From DATAOG01 sp963753685 (GTDB taxonomy: Bacteria > Pseudomonadota > Alphaproteobacteria > Geminicoccales > Geminicoccaceae), in assembly GCA_963753685.1 (NCBI GenBank), contig CAVWDE010000002.1:248001-312000 (forward strand): a stretch of DNA of 64,000 nucleotides, in the 5' to 3' direction. Position 1 is the first letter of the stretch, and each line of letters opens with the position of its first letter. Both the position numbers and the translations under genes were made by a program. Positions 43,086 to 51,861 of this stretch are shown here, one piece after another. The notes under the pieces were generated by a model. It searched no databases. It was not told the origin of the DNA and was given only the letters and a program-made list of their open reading frames with translations.

Positions 43086-44274
43086 CTATCCTATGGCAGC
43101 CAGGGCGGCGGCAACGTGGTCCAGGCTCTTCAGGCGCAGATGGCCGTAGTTGTAGAAGGCAATCCCGGCCATGCCGACCTCTTTCAGGCGAAGCGCGGCC
43201 GCGACCGTCTCGGCGCCGTTGGCGAGGTCGGGAAAGCTGGGGCGCAGGATGAAGTTCAGGGTCGCTGTCTCGCCGGCGCGCGCGCGGACGTGCCAGGCGC
43301 TGAGAAAGGCCTCTTCGGCGCTCGGCTGGTAGGCGGGCACCTCGAGCGCGTCGGCGGCCCCGGCCAACAGGGAAAAATCGCTGCCCTCGAGCCAGCAGGC
43401 GGCCGGCGGGCGCTGCACGGTCGGGATCACGGCGAGGCGCGTGGTCGCCGGCAGAGCCGCCTTGACCGCGGCCACGAGGTCGGAAACCACCCGGCAGCGC
43501 CAGTGCAGGAAAGAGCGCGAACTCGGGATCGCTCACGATCTCGGCGAGCCACCACTCGGTCGCCAGCTGATCGGGCACCGCGAGGTCGGCTGCGAACCAG
43601 CGCTCGAGCAGGGCGCGCGTCTTGGCCTGCAGGCGATCGGCGTCGATGCCGGCGGCGTGGGCGGCATGGCGCGTGCTCTCGGCGAAGCAGAGCGCCAGCA
43701 GGGTCTTCGCGAAGCGGTCGAGCGGCAGCAGCGCGAACTCGTGGTGGAAGCCATGGTCGTAGGGCAGCCAGCCCGGGGTCTCGAGCGCCAGGCCCGCGAG
43801 ATCGTAGCGGTCGGCGAGGTCGCTGCAGAGATTGACGACGTAGTCGCGGACCGCCGGATGGGCCGGGCACAGGCTGTACGGATAGGGGTCGCCGAAGGCG
43901 TTGCGCGCGGTGAAGTCGGGATGCAGCTGCCCAAGCGGCGTGTTGTGGCAGCAGACCACCCAGGCGACCCGGTCGAGATCCGGCGCCTGCTTCTCGAGCT
44001 CGGCGAGCGCGTCGAACTCGGCGACCAGCGGGTTGATCAGCGGCTTGATCTGGCCGTAGCGCTCGGGCCGGGCCTGGAAATAGACCGTGCCGTCGGCCGG
44101 AAAATAAACCTTGCCGCCGACCCCGTGCGGGCGGACGAACTTGCCGGCGTGGTAGCTCGCCGCGAGCGTGATGGTGTTGATGCCGGTCGGCCGGATGCGG
44201 CCGAGCGCGACCTCCAGGCCCTCGTCCGCGAGGTCCCAGGCGTAGGTGTAGAGGGCCCGATAGCTGCGGCTCAT
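43086..44274 (-). pseudogene. TIM-barrel-like protein of unknown function, frameshifted
   Basis: No named family recognised with confidence; the pattern suggests a glycoside-hydrolase-like TIM barrel. The N-terminal three quarters read LYTYAWDLADEGLEVALGRI, RPTGINTITLAASYHAGKFV, VYFPADGTVYFQ, LDRVAWVVCCHNTPLGQL, LAGLALETPGWLPYDHGFHH and EFALF. Near 43510 the frame must shift to give HWRCRVVSDLVAAVKAALP, TRLAVIPTVQRPPAACWLEG, then SFPDLANGAETVAAALRL and VGMAGIAFYNYGHLRLKSLD. One extra A in the AAA at 43510-43512 explains it. The start overlaps the amidohydrolase stop as ATGA, so the two are coupled. It may act on the same substrate class as the amidohydrolase. Confidence 0.72.
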
Positions 44275-45416
44275 CCGGCCACTTCGCCCCCGGACCAGAG
44301 CCTGCCGCCGAGCACCATCGCCGCAACCTCGAGCCGGCGATCGCCGCTGATCCGCTCGCCCATGACGTCGACGTAGTCGAAGGGGCCCGCGGCCTGGTTC
44401 AGAACCGTCGCATCGCCGATCGCACCCGGGGCGAGCGTGCCGAGGTCCGGTCGCCGGAGCGCCTCGGCCGGCCGCGCGGTCGCGGCCCGGATCACCTCGA
44501 CCAGCGGCACCCCCAGGCACAAGAGCTTCGACATGCAGTGCAGCAGGTCGAACGCGGGCCCGTGCTCGGACAGGATGTGGACGTCGCTGCTGATCACATC
44601 CGGGAGAAAACCCGCCTCGAGCATCGGCCGGGTCGAGGCGAAGCCGAAGCCGCCCATGCCGTGGCCGATGTCGAAGATCACGCCGCGCTCGCGCGCCGCC
44701 CACATCTCGGGCCGGACCTCGCCCCGGACCACGGGCGCGTTCGGAAACGGCCGGTAGCAGTGGGTCAGCACGTCGCCCTTGCGCAGGCGCTCGAGCATGT
44801 CCTTGCGCGAGGGCGGCGGGAAGTCGATGTGCGCCATCACCGGCAGGTCCAGCTCCTGCGCGACCTCGATCGCGAGCTCGAGCGGGAACACGCCGTAGCC
44901 CTCGCTGGTGTTGCGCCCGATCCGGACCTTGATGCCGACGATCAGGTCGCGGTTGCGCCTGGCGACCTCGAGGCACTCGCGCGCATCCAGCAGGCGGACA
45001 TCGCTGCATTCGCCGACCATCACCGACTTCGAGAACGCGAAGATGCCGGCGAAGGAGATGTTGAGATAGGGCAGGATGCGGATCGGCGAGGGCTCGATGA
45101 TATGGGCGCGAAAGCCGTGGAAATTGCCGGGCCCGGCGCTGCCGGCATCGACCAGGGTGGTGGCACCTGAGCGCTTGGCGACCGGCTCCGGCTTGACGCT
45201 CAGGCTGGTGCCGCCCCAGTAGACGTGGGTGTGCAGGTCGATCAGCCCCGGCACCACGAGGCGGCCGTCGGCGGCGATCACCTCGCGCGCCTCGCCGGCG
45301 TCGATCGACGGCGCGACGGCGGCGACCTTGCCGTCCTGAAACGCCACGTCCAGCCGGGCGTCGCGGCCTTGGGCCGGATCGATCACCCGGCCGCCGCGAA
45401 TCACCAGATCATACAT
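44271..45416 (-). CDS. Amidohydrolase/deacetylase family metallohydrolase
   Basis: Amidohydrolase-superfamily enzyme of about 381 residues, of the dihydroorotase/deacetylase-like group. The N-terminal beta-sandwich is MYDLVIRGGRVIDPAQGRDA. The metal motif HxH is PGLIDLHTHVYWG, a bridging-lysine-type region is LIVGIKVRIG, further histidines are in VMAHIDFPP and DVLTHCYRP, and the distal Asp is DVISSDVHILSEHG. A second ATG four codons upstream (45428) is possible; neither start has a well-spaced Shine-Dalgarno. It overlaps the TIM-barrel-like gene by four bases. Enzymes of this group hydrolyse cyclic amides or N-acetyl amino acids; the substrate is unknown. Confidence 0.87.
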   Translation of the reverse strand: MYDLVIRGGRVIDPAQGRDARLDVAFQDGKVAAVAPSIDAGEAREVIAADGRLVVPGLIDLHTHVYWGGTSLSVKPEPVAKRSGATTLVDAGSAGPGNFHGFRAHIIEPSPIRILPYLNISFAGIFAFSKSVMVGECSDVRLLDARECLEVARRNRDLIVGIKVRIGRNTSEGYGVFPLELAIEVAQELDLPVMAHIDFPPPSRKDMLERLRKGDVLTHCYRPFPNAPVVRGEVRPEMWAARERGVIFDIGHGMGGFGFASTRPMLEAGFLPDVISSDVHILSEHGPAFDLLHCMSKLLCLGVPLVEVIRAATARPAEALRRPDLGTLAPGAIGDATVLNQAAGPFDYVDVMGERISGDRRLEVAAMVLGGRLWSGGEVAG

Positions 45417-45866
45417 CGGCCTCCCCATCTTTCCTGATATCTTGGTTTGGGCGTGCGGGTCCGCCTGCCTCGGCGGCCTTCGACCGTGCGGCCAGAATAG
45501 GCGCGCGCCTGGGGTTCGCCAAGGGCTCGCCAGCCCGCGCCGGAGCCATGCCGCACGCCGGCTCGAGGCTGCCGACATCCTCAAGTCGACCTGCCCGTGG
45601 CCCCTGGCTTGGCCCCCGCCGACCTGAGGCCCTCGGTGTGGCCGCCCGGCCACGCTCGCCCGTTCGCGAGTTCGGCAGACCTGAGAACTTGGTTTAACAA
45701 TCGAGATCAACCATCTCACAAGTTAACGGGTCCCCGCCCACAATAGCGCGACCGGCTGGGACCCGACCATGGGCTTGCTTTTTCAACCCCAGGAAGAATA
45801 GTATTGCTCCTAGGCGCGCACAGCGCGCTCCGATCAAACCGGCAAAAAGCCTTGGGGAAGAAGGCA
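45417..45866. other. Divergent intergenic region, no gene seen
   Basis: 450 bases between the leftward amidohydrolase and the small rightward gene. The AT-richer stretch 45690-45810 (TTGGTTTAACAATC, then GAATAGTATTGC near 45797) is the likely promoter zone for the small gene. No domain-bearing frame. Confidence 0.5.
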
Positions 45867-46064
45867 ATGAGCGCAACTGTCGAGATCGAGAAGCAGGAGA
45901 TCCAGCGTCTGATCGCGCTGATGAAGAGCCCGGGCTACTGGCGCGACCGCGACCCCGAGGTCGTGCGCGCGGTGCGCAGCGGCTTCCAGCGTCTGTACGG
46001 CAAGCCCGCCAAGCCTGCGGCGGCGGCGCGCCAGAGCTCCGCCGAGGTCCAGAGCGCCGCCTGA
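45867..46064 (+). CDS. Small conserved-looking protein, function unknown
   Basis: 65 residues: EIQRLIALMKSPGYWRDRDP with VVRAVRSGFQRLYGKP. The pattern of a helix, then xMKSPxYWRxxDP, then VxxGFQRLYGxP is one I associate with short proteins found in phages and in alphaproteobacterial genomes, but I cannot name a function. ATG 45867 is preferred over an upstream start at 45804 because GGGGAAG and AAGG lie just before it. The C-terminus is Ala-rich. No membrane helix or signal peptide. It converges with the flavodoxin-UbiA gene, 10 bases apart. Confidence 0.65.
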   Translation: MSATVEIEKQEIQRLIALMKSPGYWRDRDPEVVRAVRSGFQRLYGKPAKPAAAARQSSAEVQSAA

Positions 46065-46074
46065 CGTCCAAGCG

Positions 46075-47676
46075 CTACGCGAGGTGCCAGAGCGGCACCG
46101 CGACGAACCAGAGGATGTAGGTGAGTGCCACGACCATCAGGCCGTCGATGCGCTCGGCATGCGGCGCACGGGCCCCCTGGCGCGCGAGCAGGAGCAGCAG
46201 CACCAGGGCGTGCGGCAGGACGCCGTAGCCGATGCCGCCGAGCAGACGCGCCAGCACCGGCAGTCGCTCGAGGCCGAGCGCGGCCGTGGCCGCGAGCGCG
46301 GTGCACAGGGCGGCAATTCCATAGGCGCCACGGATGCCCGCCCGGACCGCGAGCGTGCGTTTGCCGACTGCGCGGTCGGCGTCGTGGTCGGGCACGCCTG
46401 AGAGCGTGATGCTCGGCAGCACGGCCAGGAACAGCGGCAGGCTGAGCAGCCAGGGCAGGCCCACGGACCAGGCGCCGCCCTGAAAGACGAAGCCGGCGAG
46501 GATGGCGCCGGCGCTGTGGGTCAGGCCGACGTCGAGCTCGCCCAGGCCCCGGTAGCAGAGCCTGGCCGGCGGCACGGTGTAGCCCAATGCCAGGACCGTC
46601 AGAGCGGCGAGCAGCGGCGCGGCGGTGGCGCCCGATGCGCCGGTGCCGGCGATCAGCCCGAGCGCGGACAGCAGCGCGAGCATAAGCGCGGCGGCAAGGC
46701 CTTGCCGGACCTCGTGAAAAGTGAGCGCGCCGGTCGTCAGCACGCGCGAGCCGCCGGTGAATGGCCCGAAGTTCCGGTTGAGGCGGTCGGTCTCGAAGTC
46801 GAACTGCTCATTGGCGAGCACCGCGCCCACCTCGATGAAGAACAGGCAGAGCAGCCCCCACCAGAAGGCCCCGGCATCGATCCCACCGGTGATCGGCGCC
46901 GCCGCGAGCGCGCCGATGGTGTAGGCGAGCCAGGTCATCGGATAGAACTGCAGCCGGATCGCCCTGAGCCAGCTCGCAAGCTTGCGGCGGCTGCGCTGAG
47001 CGCTCGAGAACGGCCCGGCGTGCAGCCGGGCGCCCGCCGCCTCGGCCATCCGGAGCCAGGCTTGCCGCTGCTCCAGCCGGGAGCCCCGGACCGGGCCGAA
47101 GCGGCCGATGCGCACGACCCGCATGCCACAAAAGCCGAGGATCGCCCGCGCCATCGCCTTGTCGCCGGGGGCGCCATAGAGCCAGCGCCAGACCCAGCCG
47201 GGCGTGTCGGTGGTGGTCAAGAGCTCGGCCGTGCGGCCGGTCAGCAGGGGCAGGTAGCCCGAGCCGCCGGTCTCCGCGAACGCGAACCCCGGCGCCAGGA
47301 CCCGGTCGAGGAAGCCCTTCAACAACGCCGGCATCGTCCCCCACCAGGTCGGGTAGACGAACGCCAGATGGTCCGCCCAGGCGATCAACGCCGCGGCCTT
47401 GCCGAGGTCGGCCTCGACGCTCTGGTCCGCGAACACCCGGGTCCGGACGTTGGGATCGAACTCCAGCCCGGCCAGCTCCAGCAGCTCGACCACCGCCCCG
47501 GCCCGCCTCGCCCCGGCGGCATAGGCGGCGGCGAGCTCGCCCGCGAGGCTCGCCCGCCGCGGGTGGCCGACCACCACCAGAACCTTGAGCGGTGCACGCT
47601 CGCTGCGCGTGCGCACCCAAACCCGGTCGGCCGGGCCTCGACCCATGCCCGGGCCCGTCACCGCCTCGTTGCTCAC
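46075..47676 (-). CDS. Fusion protein: flavodoxin-like NAD(P)H oxidoreductase plus UbiA prenyltransferase
   Basis: One continuous frame encodes two unrelated modules. About residues 22-220 are a flavodoxin_2/NAD(P)H:quinone-oxidoreductase-like domain: LKVLVVVGHPRRASLAGELA, then DHLAFVYPTWWGTMPALLKG, and FLDRVLAPGFAF, the FMN-binding pattern of the MdaB/KefF type. From residue ~245 follows a UbiA-type polytopic prenyltransferase with the first Asp motif in NEQFDFETDRLNRNFGPFTG and the second in SGVPDHDADRAVGKRTLAV. Start GTG 47676 is preferred (GGAGGAGG ~11 bases upstream); ATG 47646 is an alternative. The linker is a charged helix with no frame break. It suggests prenylation of an aromatic acceptor coupled to its reduction, which is inference. 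Confidence 0.85.
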   Translation of the reverse strand: MSNEAVTGPGMGRGPADRVWVRTRSERAPLKVLVVVGHPRRASLAGELAAAYAAGARRAGAVVELLELAGLEFDPNVRTRVFADQSVEADLGKAAALIAWADHLAFVYPTWWGTMPALLKGFLDRVLAPGFAFAETGGSGYLPLLTGRTAELLTTTDTPGWVWRWLYGAPGDKAMARAILGFCGMRVVRIGRFGPVRGSRLEQRQAWLRMAEAAGARLHAGPFSSAQRSRRKLASWLRAIRLQFYPMTWLAYTIGALAAAPITGGIDAGAFWWGLLCLFFIEVGAVLANEQFDFETDRLNRNFGPFTGGSRVLTTGALTFHEVRQGLAAALMLALLSALGLIAGTGASGATAAPLLAALTVLALGYTVPPARLCYRGLGELDVGLTHSAGAILAGFVFQGGAWSVGLPWLLSLPLFLAVLPSITLSGVPDHDADRAVGKRTLAVRAGIRGAYGIAALCTALAATAALGLERLPVLARLLGGIGYGVLPHALVLLLLLARQGARAPHAERIDGLMVVALTYILWFVAVPLWHLA

Positions 47677-47773
47677 AATCCCGACGCCCTCCTCCAGGAG
47701 CAGCCGGCCGCGGGCCGCCCCGGGGGACAACAGTCCGACCACAAGGCGGGTTCCTCCGGCGTCGGCCCGATGA

Positions 47774-48445
47774 TCAGCGGGCGGCCGCCGGATCGAAGGC
47801 GGGTGCGGCGTCGGGATCGAGGGCGCGCGTGACGTAGGCGTCCAGCTGCGGCGCGTACTCGGTCCAGAGCGCGCGCAGCACCGCGATCGGCTGCTCTGCC
47901 CAGTCGACCCGCAGATCGACCACCGGCCAGGGCTGACGGTCCGCGACCAGGAGACCGGCCGAGCGCACCGGGCTGGTCTCACCGCCGGCGGCGAGGCCGC
48001 CCTCGAGGGCGCTGACCAGACGCTCGGCAAGCTGGCCGGCGGTGCCCTCGAACGCCTCGATCATCGCGGCTGGGATTCGCGGGCTGGCGAGCAGATTGCC
48101 GATCGCGACGCAGCCCCTGCCCTCAGCCGCGGCATGGATGCCGAGCGCCCTGGCGCCGCTGTAGTGCGCGGTGCCGCCCTGGCGATCGATCGCCGCGAGC
48201 TGGCGCCAGCCGATGTGCCGGGCGTCCACCTGGACGCGGGCGAGCGCGGCGGCCGCCGACAGCCCGTCCGCGATCAAATCGAGCGCTCGCGGCCCGAGGC
48301 GCGGGTCGGTGACGTTCTGGCTCAGCGCCGCGCCAGTGCCCGCGCGCACGAACGCGCAGCGACTGGCGACGCAGATCGAGGACGAGGTGATCGCGACGCC
48401 GAGCGCGCCGGTCTCCAGGTCGAGTGCTGCGATCGAGAAGGTCAT
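47774..48445 (-). CDS. DUF1028 domain protein (Ntn-hydrolase-like fold)
   Basis: 223-residue DUF1028 protein. The start MTFSIAALDLETGALGVAIT with SSICVASRCAFVRAGTGA and ALSQNVTDPRLGPRALDLI is the family signature, as are RQLAAIDRQGGTAHYSG, GRGCVAIGNLLAS and PVVDLRVDWAEQPIAVLRAL. The ATG at 48445 overlaps the RidA stop as ATGA. The DUF1028/RidA pairing recurs in bacterial catabolic operons, and the family is proposed to be an Ntn-like hydrolase. Substrate unknown. Confidence 0.9.
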   Translation of the reverse strand: MTFSIAALDLETGALGVAITSSSICVASRCAFVRAGTGAALSQNVTDPRLGPRALDLIADGLSAAAALARVQVDARHIGWRQLAAIDRQGGTAHYSGARALGIHAAAEGRGCVAIGNLLASPRIPAAMIEAFEGTAGQLAERLVSALEGGLAAGGETSPVRSAGLLVADRQPWPVVDLRVDWAEQPIAVLRALWTEYAPQLDAYVTRALDPDAAPAFDPAAAR

Positions 48446-48879
48446 GACCCTGGCTCCGCTTCCCGCCGGTCCGGGATGACCGCGATCACATCGATCTCGA
48501 CCAGCCATTCCGGGCGCGCGAGCGCCGTCACCACGAGCCCGGTCGAGACCGGAAACACGCCCTTCAGCCACGTGCCGACGGCCCGATAGACGGGCTCGCG
48601 GTAGCGCGGGTCGGTGAGGTAAATGGTGATCTTGCAGATGTCCTCGAGCCGGGCGCCGGCCTCGGCGAGCAGCACCTCGACATTGGCCATGGCGCGCTCG
48701 GCCTGGCCCGCGGCATCGCCGATCGCGACCGAGGCGCTGGAGCTCAGGTCCTGCCCGACCTGCCCGCGCAGGAACACCATGGTGCCCTGCGCCTTGACCA
48801 CCTGGCAGAGATCATTGTCGAGCCGCTGCTCGGGATAGCTGTCGCGGGTGTTGAACTTGCGCAAGCGCTCGTGGGTCAT
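48442..48879 (-). CDS. RidA/YjgF family protein
   Basis: 145-residue RidA-family protein, which in characterised members hydrolyses reactive enamine/imine intermediates. Conserved patterns: VFLRGQVGQDLSS, GDAAGQAERAMANVEVLLAE and AGARLEDICKITIYLTDPRY, ending with EWLVEIDVIAVI. The usual substrate-binding arginine appears late as R in ALARPEW. Translationally coupled to DUF1028. It lies 142 bases downstream of the HpaB-type gene on the same strand, so it could belong to the same degradative operon. Confidence 0.9.
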   Translation of the reverse strand: MTHERLRKFNTRDSYPEQRLDNDLCQVVKAQGTMVFLRGQVGQDLSSSASVAIGDAAGQAERAMANVEVLLAEAGARLEDICKITIYLTDPRYREPVYRAVGTWLKGVFPVSTGLVVTALARPEWLVEIDVIAVIPDRREAEPGS

Positions 48880-49021
48880 ACCCTGCCTTCAAGGCTCGGC
48901 AATCCGCCGCCGGCACACCGGTCTACCCTTGCCTGGGGCACGGATTCCCACGGTCCCATGGACCACCCGAACAAAGCGTTAACGCGTCTCGGTTAACGAA
49001 AGATTGACGGACCCCGTGGAC

Positions 49022-50473
49022 TCAGCGCACCCGGTCGGAGAGGCCCGCCGCTTTCTGAACCAGGTCGAGCGGGTGCTGCCAGTCGAAATTCGCGTAGACG
49101 GCGTTCAGATGGGCGAACGGCGGCGACTGGGCGAACAGCTCGAAGGTCACCCGGTGGCCGGCGTAGTCGGAGTTCAGGAGGTCGCGCGCGAAGGCCAGGA
49201 GCTTGAAGCGGTCCAGGGCGGCCCAGGCCTCGTTGACGCTATAGAATTTTTCCAGCCAGGGCGCCGTCTCGGGGTTTTCGAAGCTCGCCCAGTCCGGGGT
49301 CAGGCAGATCTGGCCGCCGCAGAGCTCGCGCGCGAGATGCATCATCGCCGCCAGCTCCGAGCAGGCGCGCACCCGGCCGGTATAGAGCAGCGCCTGGTTC
49401 GGCATCAGCAGGCCCGCGGGACTCGGTTCGGCGGCCGCGATCGCCGCGGTCAGGTGCGCGTTGATCGTCTCGCGGTAGCAGGCGAGCTGGGCCAGTTTTT
49501 CCCGAACGGCCGGCTGCTTCTCGAGCCCGGTCTGGCGCAGGTTGAACAGTGCCGTGCCGATCATCAGCTCGGCCAGCCGCTGGATCCGCTGCACGAATGG
49601 GAAGGCGCTGTAGCGGTGGAGACAGGAGCGGATGAAGGTCGCGGCCCGCGTGTGCCGGTAGAACAGCACATCCTCCCAGGGGATCAGCACGTCGTCGAAC
49701 ACCAAAAGCGTGTCGACCTCGTCGAAGCGGTTGGCGATCGGATAATCGACGGCCGGCCGCTTGCCGGCGAACCCGGCGCGGCAGATGTGCTTGAGCCCCT
49801 GCGCGTTCATCGGCACCACGAAGCCGACCGCATAGTCGGACAGCTCGGCGTCGCCCCAGTTCGCGATCGTCGGCTTGACGAACGCCTGATGGGCATAGGC
49901 CGCGGCGGTCTCGTACTTGGCGCCGCGCACCACGATCCCGGCATCGGTCTCGCGGACCGCATGCAGCAGCATGTCCGGGTCCTGGTCCTGCGGCCGCTTG
50001 GAGCGATCGCCCTTGGGGTCGGTGTTGGCCGAGACGTGGAACACATCGCCCTGCTCGACCCGTTCCACGTGGCGGCGGATGTTGTCGGCAAAGCGCGCAT
50101 CGACCTCGTTGAGCACGTCCTGGCCGTCGTAGAGCGACCAGAGCTCGCCCACCGTCTCGTCGCCGACCCGGATGACCACGCCGCCGAGATCATCCAGGGT
50201 CGCCTCGACCGCGGCGCGCTTGGCCTGCCAGTTTTCCCGGGTGCGCGGCAGCTGATGCGCGACCAGCCGGCGCTCGCCGGACGCCGGGTCGGCCAAGGTC
50301 AGGACGTCCCGCAGCGCCGGCTCGTGCGCGAGATCGTAGATCCGGGCGCGCGCATCGACGATCGGCTTGAACGCCGGGTGGCTCGGGACGTCGTCGACCC
50401 GCTGGCCCTCGATCCAGACCGCGCGACCGTCCCTGAGGCTCGCCCGATAGTCGTCGCCGGTCCGCAGGGTCAC
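49022..50473 (-). CDS. 4-hydroxyphenylacetate 3-hydroxylase (HpaB) family flavin monooxygenase
   Basis: FADH2-dependent aromatic hydroxylase/4-hydroxybutyryl-CoA dehydratase superfamily protein of 483 residues. Seen are LRTGDDYRASLRDGRAVWIE at the start, RDVLTLADPASGERR, DPKGDRSKRPQDQDP, LLHAVRETDAGIVVRGAKYE (substrate/FAD region), VVPMNAQGLKHICRAGF and LLVFDDVLIPWEDVLFYR. All are strong HpaB landmarks. The start is GTG 50473, overlapping the nitrile-hydratase alpha stop as GTGA. A separate flavin reductase (HpaC) is not in the window. The overlap with nitrile-hydratase genes suggests a pathway for an aromatic or heterocyclic nitrogen compound; this is inference. Confidence 0.9.
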   Translation of the reverse strand: MTLRTGDDYRASLRDGRAVWIEGQRVDDVPSHPAFKPIVDARARIYDLAHEPALRDVLTLADPASGERRLVAHQLPRTRENWQAKRAAVEATLDDLGGVVIRVGDETVGELWSLYDGQDVLNEVDARFADNIRRHVERVEQGDVFHVSANTDPKGDRSKRPQDQDPDMLLHAVRETDAGIVVRGAKYETAAAYAHQAFVKPTIANWGDAELSDYAVGFVVPMNAQGLKHICRAGFAGKRPAVDYPIANRFDEVDTLLVFDDVLIPWEDVLFYRHTRAATFIRSCLHRYSAFPFVQRIQRLAELMIGTALFNLRQTGLEKQPAVREKLAQLACYRETINAHLTAAIAAAEPSPAGLLMPNQALLYTGRVRACSELAAMMHLARELCGGQICLTPDWASFENPETAPWLEKFYSVNEAWAALDRFKLLAFARDLLNSDYAGHRVTFELFAQSPPFAHLNAVYANFDWQHPLDLVQKAAGLSDRVR

Positions 50474-51132
50474 GGGCGCGGGACCTCGGGGACCGCAGTC
50501 CCGATCATGCAATCGCGGGTGACCAGCGCCGCGAGCGCCGCCTCGCCGAACGTCTCGGTGCCCGCCGGCCGCATCGGCAGAACCAGGTAGCGGAGATCGG
50601 CGGTGCTGTCGTGCACCCGGATCTCGACGTCGTCCGCAACCTGCGTCCCGAACTCGGCCAGCACCGCGCGCGGCTCGCGGATCGCGCGCGAGCGATAGGC
50701 GCGCGCCTTGTACCAGTCGGGCGGCAGGCCGAGCAGGCCGCGCGGATAGCAGGAGCAGAGCGTGCAGACGACGACGTTGTGCAGGCGGGCTGTGTTCTCG
50801 AGCGCCCGGATCGGGATCGCGCCGGCATCGAGGCCGCACTCGAGCGCGGCGGCGTTGACGTCCGCGAGCAGGCGCGCCTTGAACGCCGGATCCAGCCAGG
50901 CGCGCGCGATCAGCTTGGCGCCATCCGCCGGCGTGCGGGCATCGATCGCCTCGAGCGTGCGCCGCAGATCCGCGGCCCCGAACACGCCCTTCTCGATCAA
51001 CAGCTCGCCGATCGCCTCGGCCATCAGCTGGTAGTGGTCGAACGGCTGGTCCTCGAGGTCCGGCTGCTTGGGGTGCGGCGGGTGCCGGTGATCGTGGGGA
51101 TGGGGATGGGCATGCTGAGGCTCAGCCGTCAT
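50470..51132 (-). CDS. Nitrile hydratase/thiocyanate hydrolase alpha-type subunit, cobalt-type motif
   Basis: Metal-binding subunit of the nitrile hydratase superfamily, 220 residues. The active-site loop is VCTLCSCYP (about residues 118-126): the Thr after the first Cys is the cobalt-type version, while iron enzymes have Ser. Family sequence LLGLPPDWYKARAYRSRAI follows. The N-terminus has an unusually His-rich stretch (HAHPHPHDHRHPPHP) that could deliver cobalt. It overlaps the beta C-terminal gene as ATGA and the HpaB gene as GTGA. Hydrates nitriles to amides, or, given the split beta subunit, may be thiocyanate-hydrolase-like. Confidence 0.92.
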   Translation of the reverse strand: MTAEPQHAHPHPHDHRHPPHPKQPDLEDQPFDHYQLMAEAIGELLIEKGVFGAADLRRTLEAIDARTPADGAKLIARAWLDPAFKARLLADVNAAALECGLDAGAIPIRALENTARLHNVVVCTLCSCYPRGLLGLPPDWYKARAYRSRAIREPRAVLAEFGTQVADDVEIRVHDSTADLRYLVLPMRPAGTETFGEAALAALVTRDCMIGTAVPEVPRP

Positions 51133-51428
51133 GATCCGGCCTCCTTGGCGGGCTCGAGCCAGTGCTCGAAGAGGTCGACGACCGCGCTGTCCGAACCCTG
51201 GCCGGAATCCGCCGGCCAGAGCTCGCCCAGGCGAAAGCGCACCCGGTAGAGCGTCTCTCGCGGCAGGCCGTCGCGGCCATAGGCGAGCTCCTCGGGATTG
51301 CCGAAATGGCCTGCGACGGCGTCGATCACGCCCTGCCGGCCGCGCACGTAGTGGGGGGTCCGCACGTGGCCGGGCGGCCAGGCGCGGCGCACGCGCACCC
51401 GCTGGCCGATGGCGAAGGCATCGCTCAT
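51129..51428 (-). CDS. Nitrile hydratase beta-type subunit, C-terminal half as separate gene
   Basis: 99-residue protein matching the SH3-like C-terminal barrel of nitrile hydratase beta: FAIGQRVRVRRAWPPGHVRT, PHYVRGRQGVIDAVAGHFGN, and LYRVRFRLGELWPADSGQGS (in full-length beta this part contacts the alpha subunit). It starts at ATG 51428, overlapping the N-terminal-half gene by four bases, and ends overlapping alpha by four bases. Thiocyanate hydrolase is the known example of such a split; other split nitrile hydratases also exist. Confidence 0.9.
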   Translation of the reverse strand: MSDAFAIGQRVRVRRAWPPGHVRTPHYVRGRQGVIDAVAGHFGNPEELAYGRDGLPRETLYRVRFRLGELWPADSGQGSDSAVVDLFEHWLEPAKEAGS

Positions 51429-51772
51429 CCGTCCGCCCCCGGCGCTGCAGGCCCCGGCCGCCCTTCGGCACGCCAGCGGGCCTCGACCTCGGCGAGCCGG
51501 CGGCCGAGCTCGTCGACCGTGACCACGCCCTTCTCGAGCAGGTTGTTGCCGATCGAGGCGATCCAGCGCTGGTAGTAGCTGAGCTCGTCGTAAGCGCCGG
51601 GCCCGAGCTCCTCGATCCCACGCCGGAGCTCGTCGACGGTCATGACCTTGCATCCGGGGCCGACCAGCAGACGCAAAATCGCATCGACCCGCTTCTCCCA
51701 CAGCGCGTAGTCGTGCTCACCCCGCTCCACCGGACCCGCCGGCTCGCCACCCATGTCATGGTGCCGCCGCAT
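51425..51772 (-). CDS. Nitrile hydratase beta-type subunit, N-terminal half as separate gene
   Basis: 115-residue protein. HDMGGEPAGPVERGEHDYAL matches the HDMGG opening of nitrile hydratase beta subunits. WEKRVDAILRLLV is the first long helix, and YDELSYYQRWIASIGNNLLE with KGVVTVDELGRRLAEVEARW matches the helical part ending at the natural beta interdomain junction. GGGAG eight bases upstream supports ATG 51772. First gene of the leftward run beta-N, beta-C, alpha, HpaB; each step overlaps by four bases, so all four are likely one transcript. Confidence 0.9.
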   Translation of the reverse strand: MRRHHDMGGEPAGPVERGEHDYALWEKRVDAILRLLVGPGCKVMTVDELRRGIEELGPGAYDELSYYQRWIASIGNNLLEKGVVTVDELGRRLAEVEARWRAEGRPGPAAPGADG

Positions 51773-51861
51773 CGCGCCTGCTCCCTTACGCGCCTGCCAC
51801 TATCGCGCGCCGGAGCGGCAGCGACAAGGGCCGCCGGCAATGGACGGCCGACGCGCCGGTC

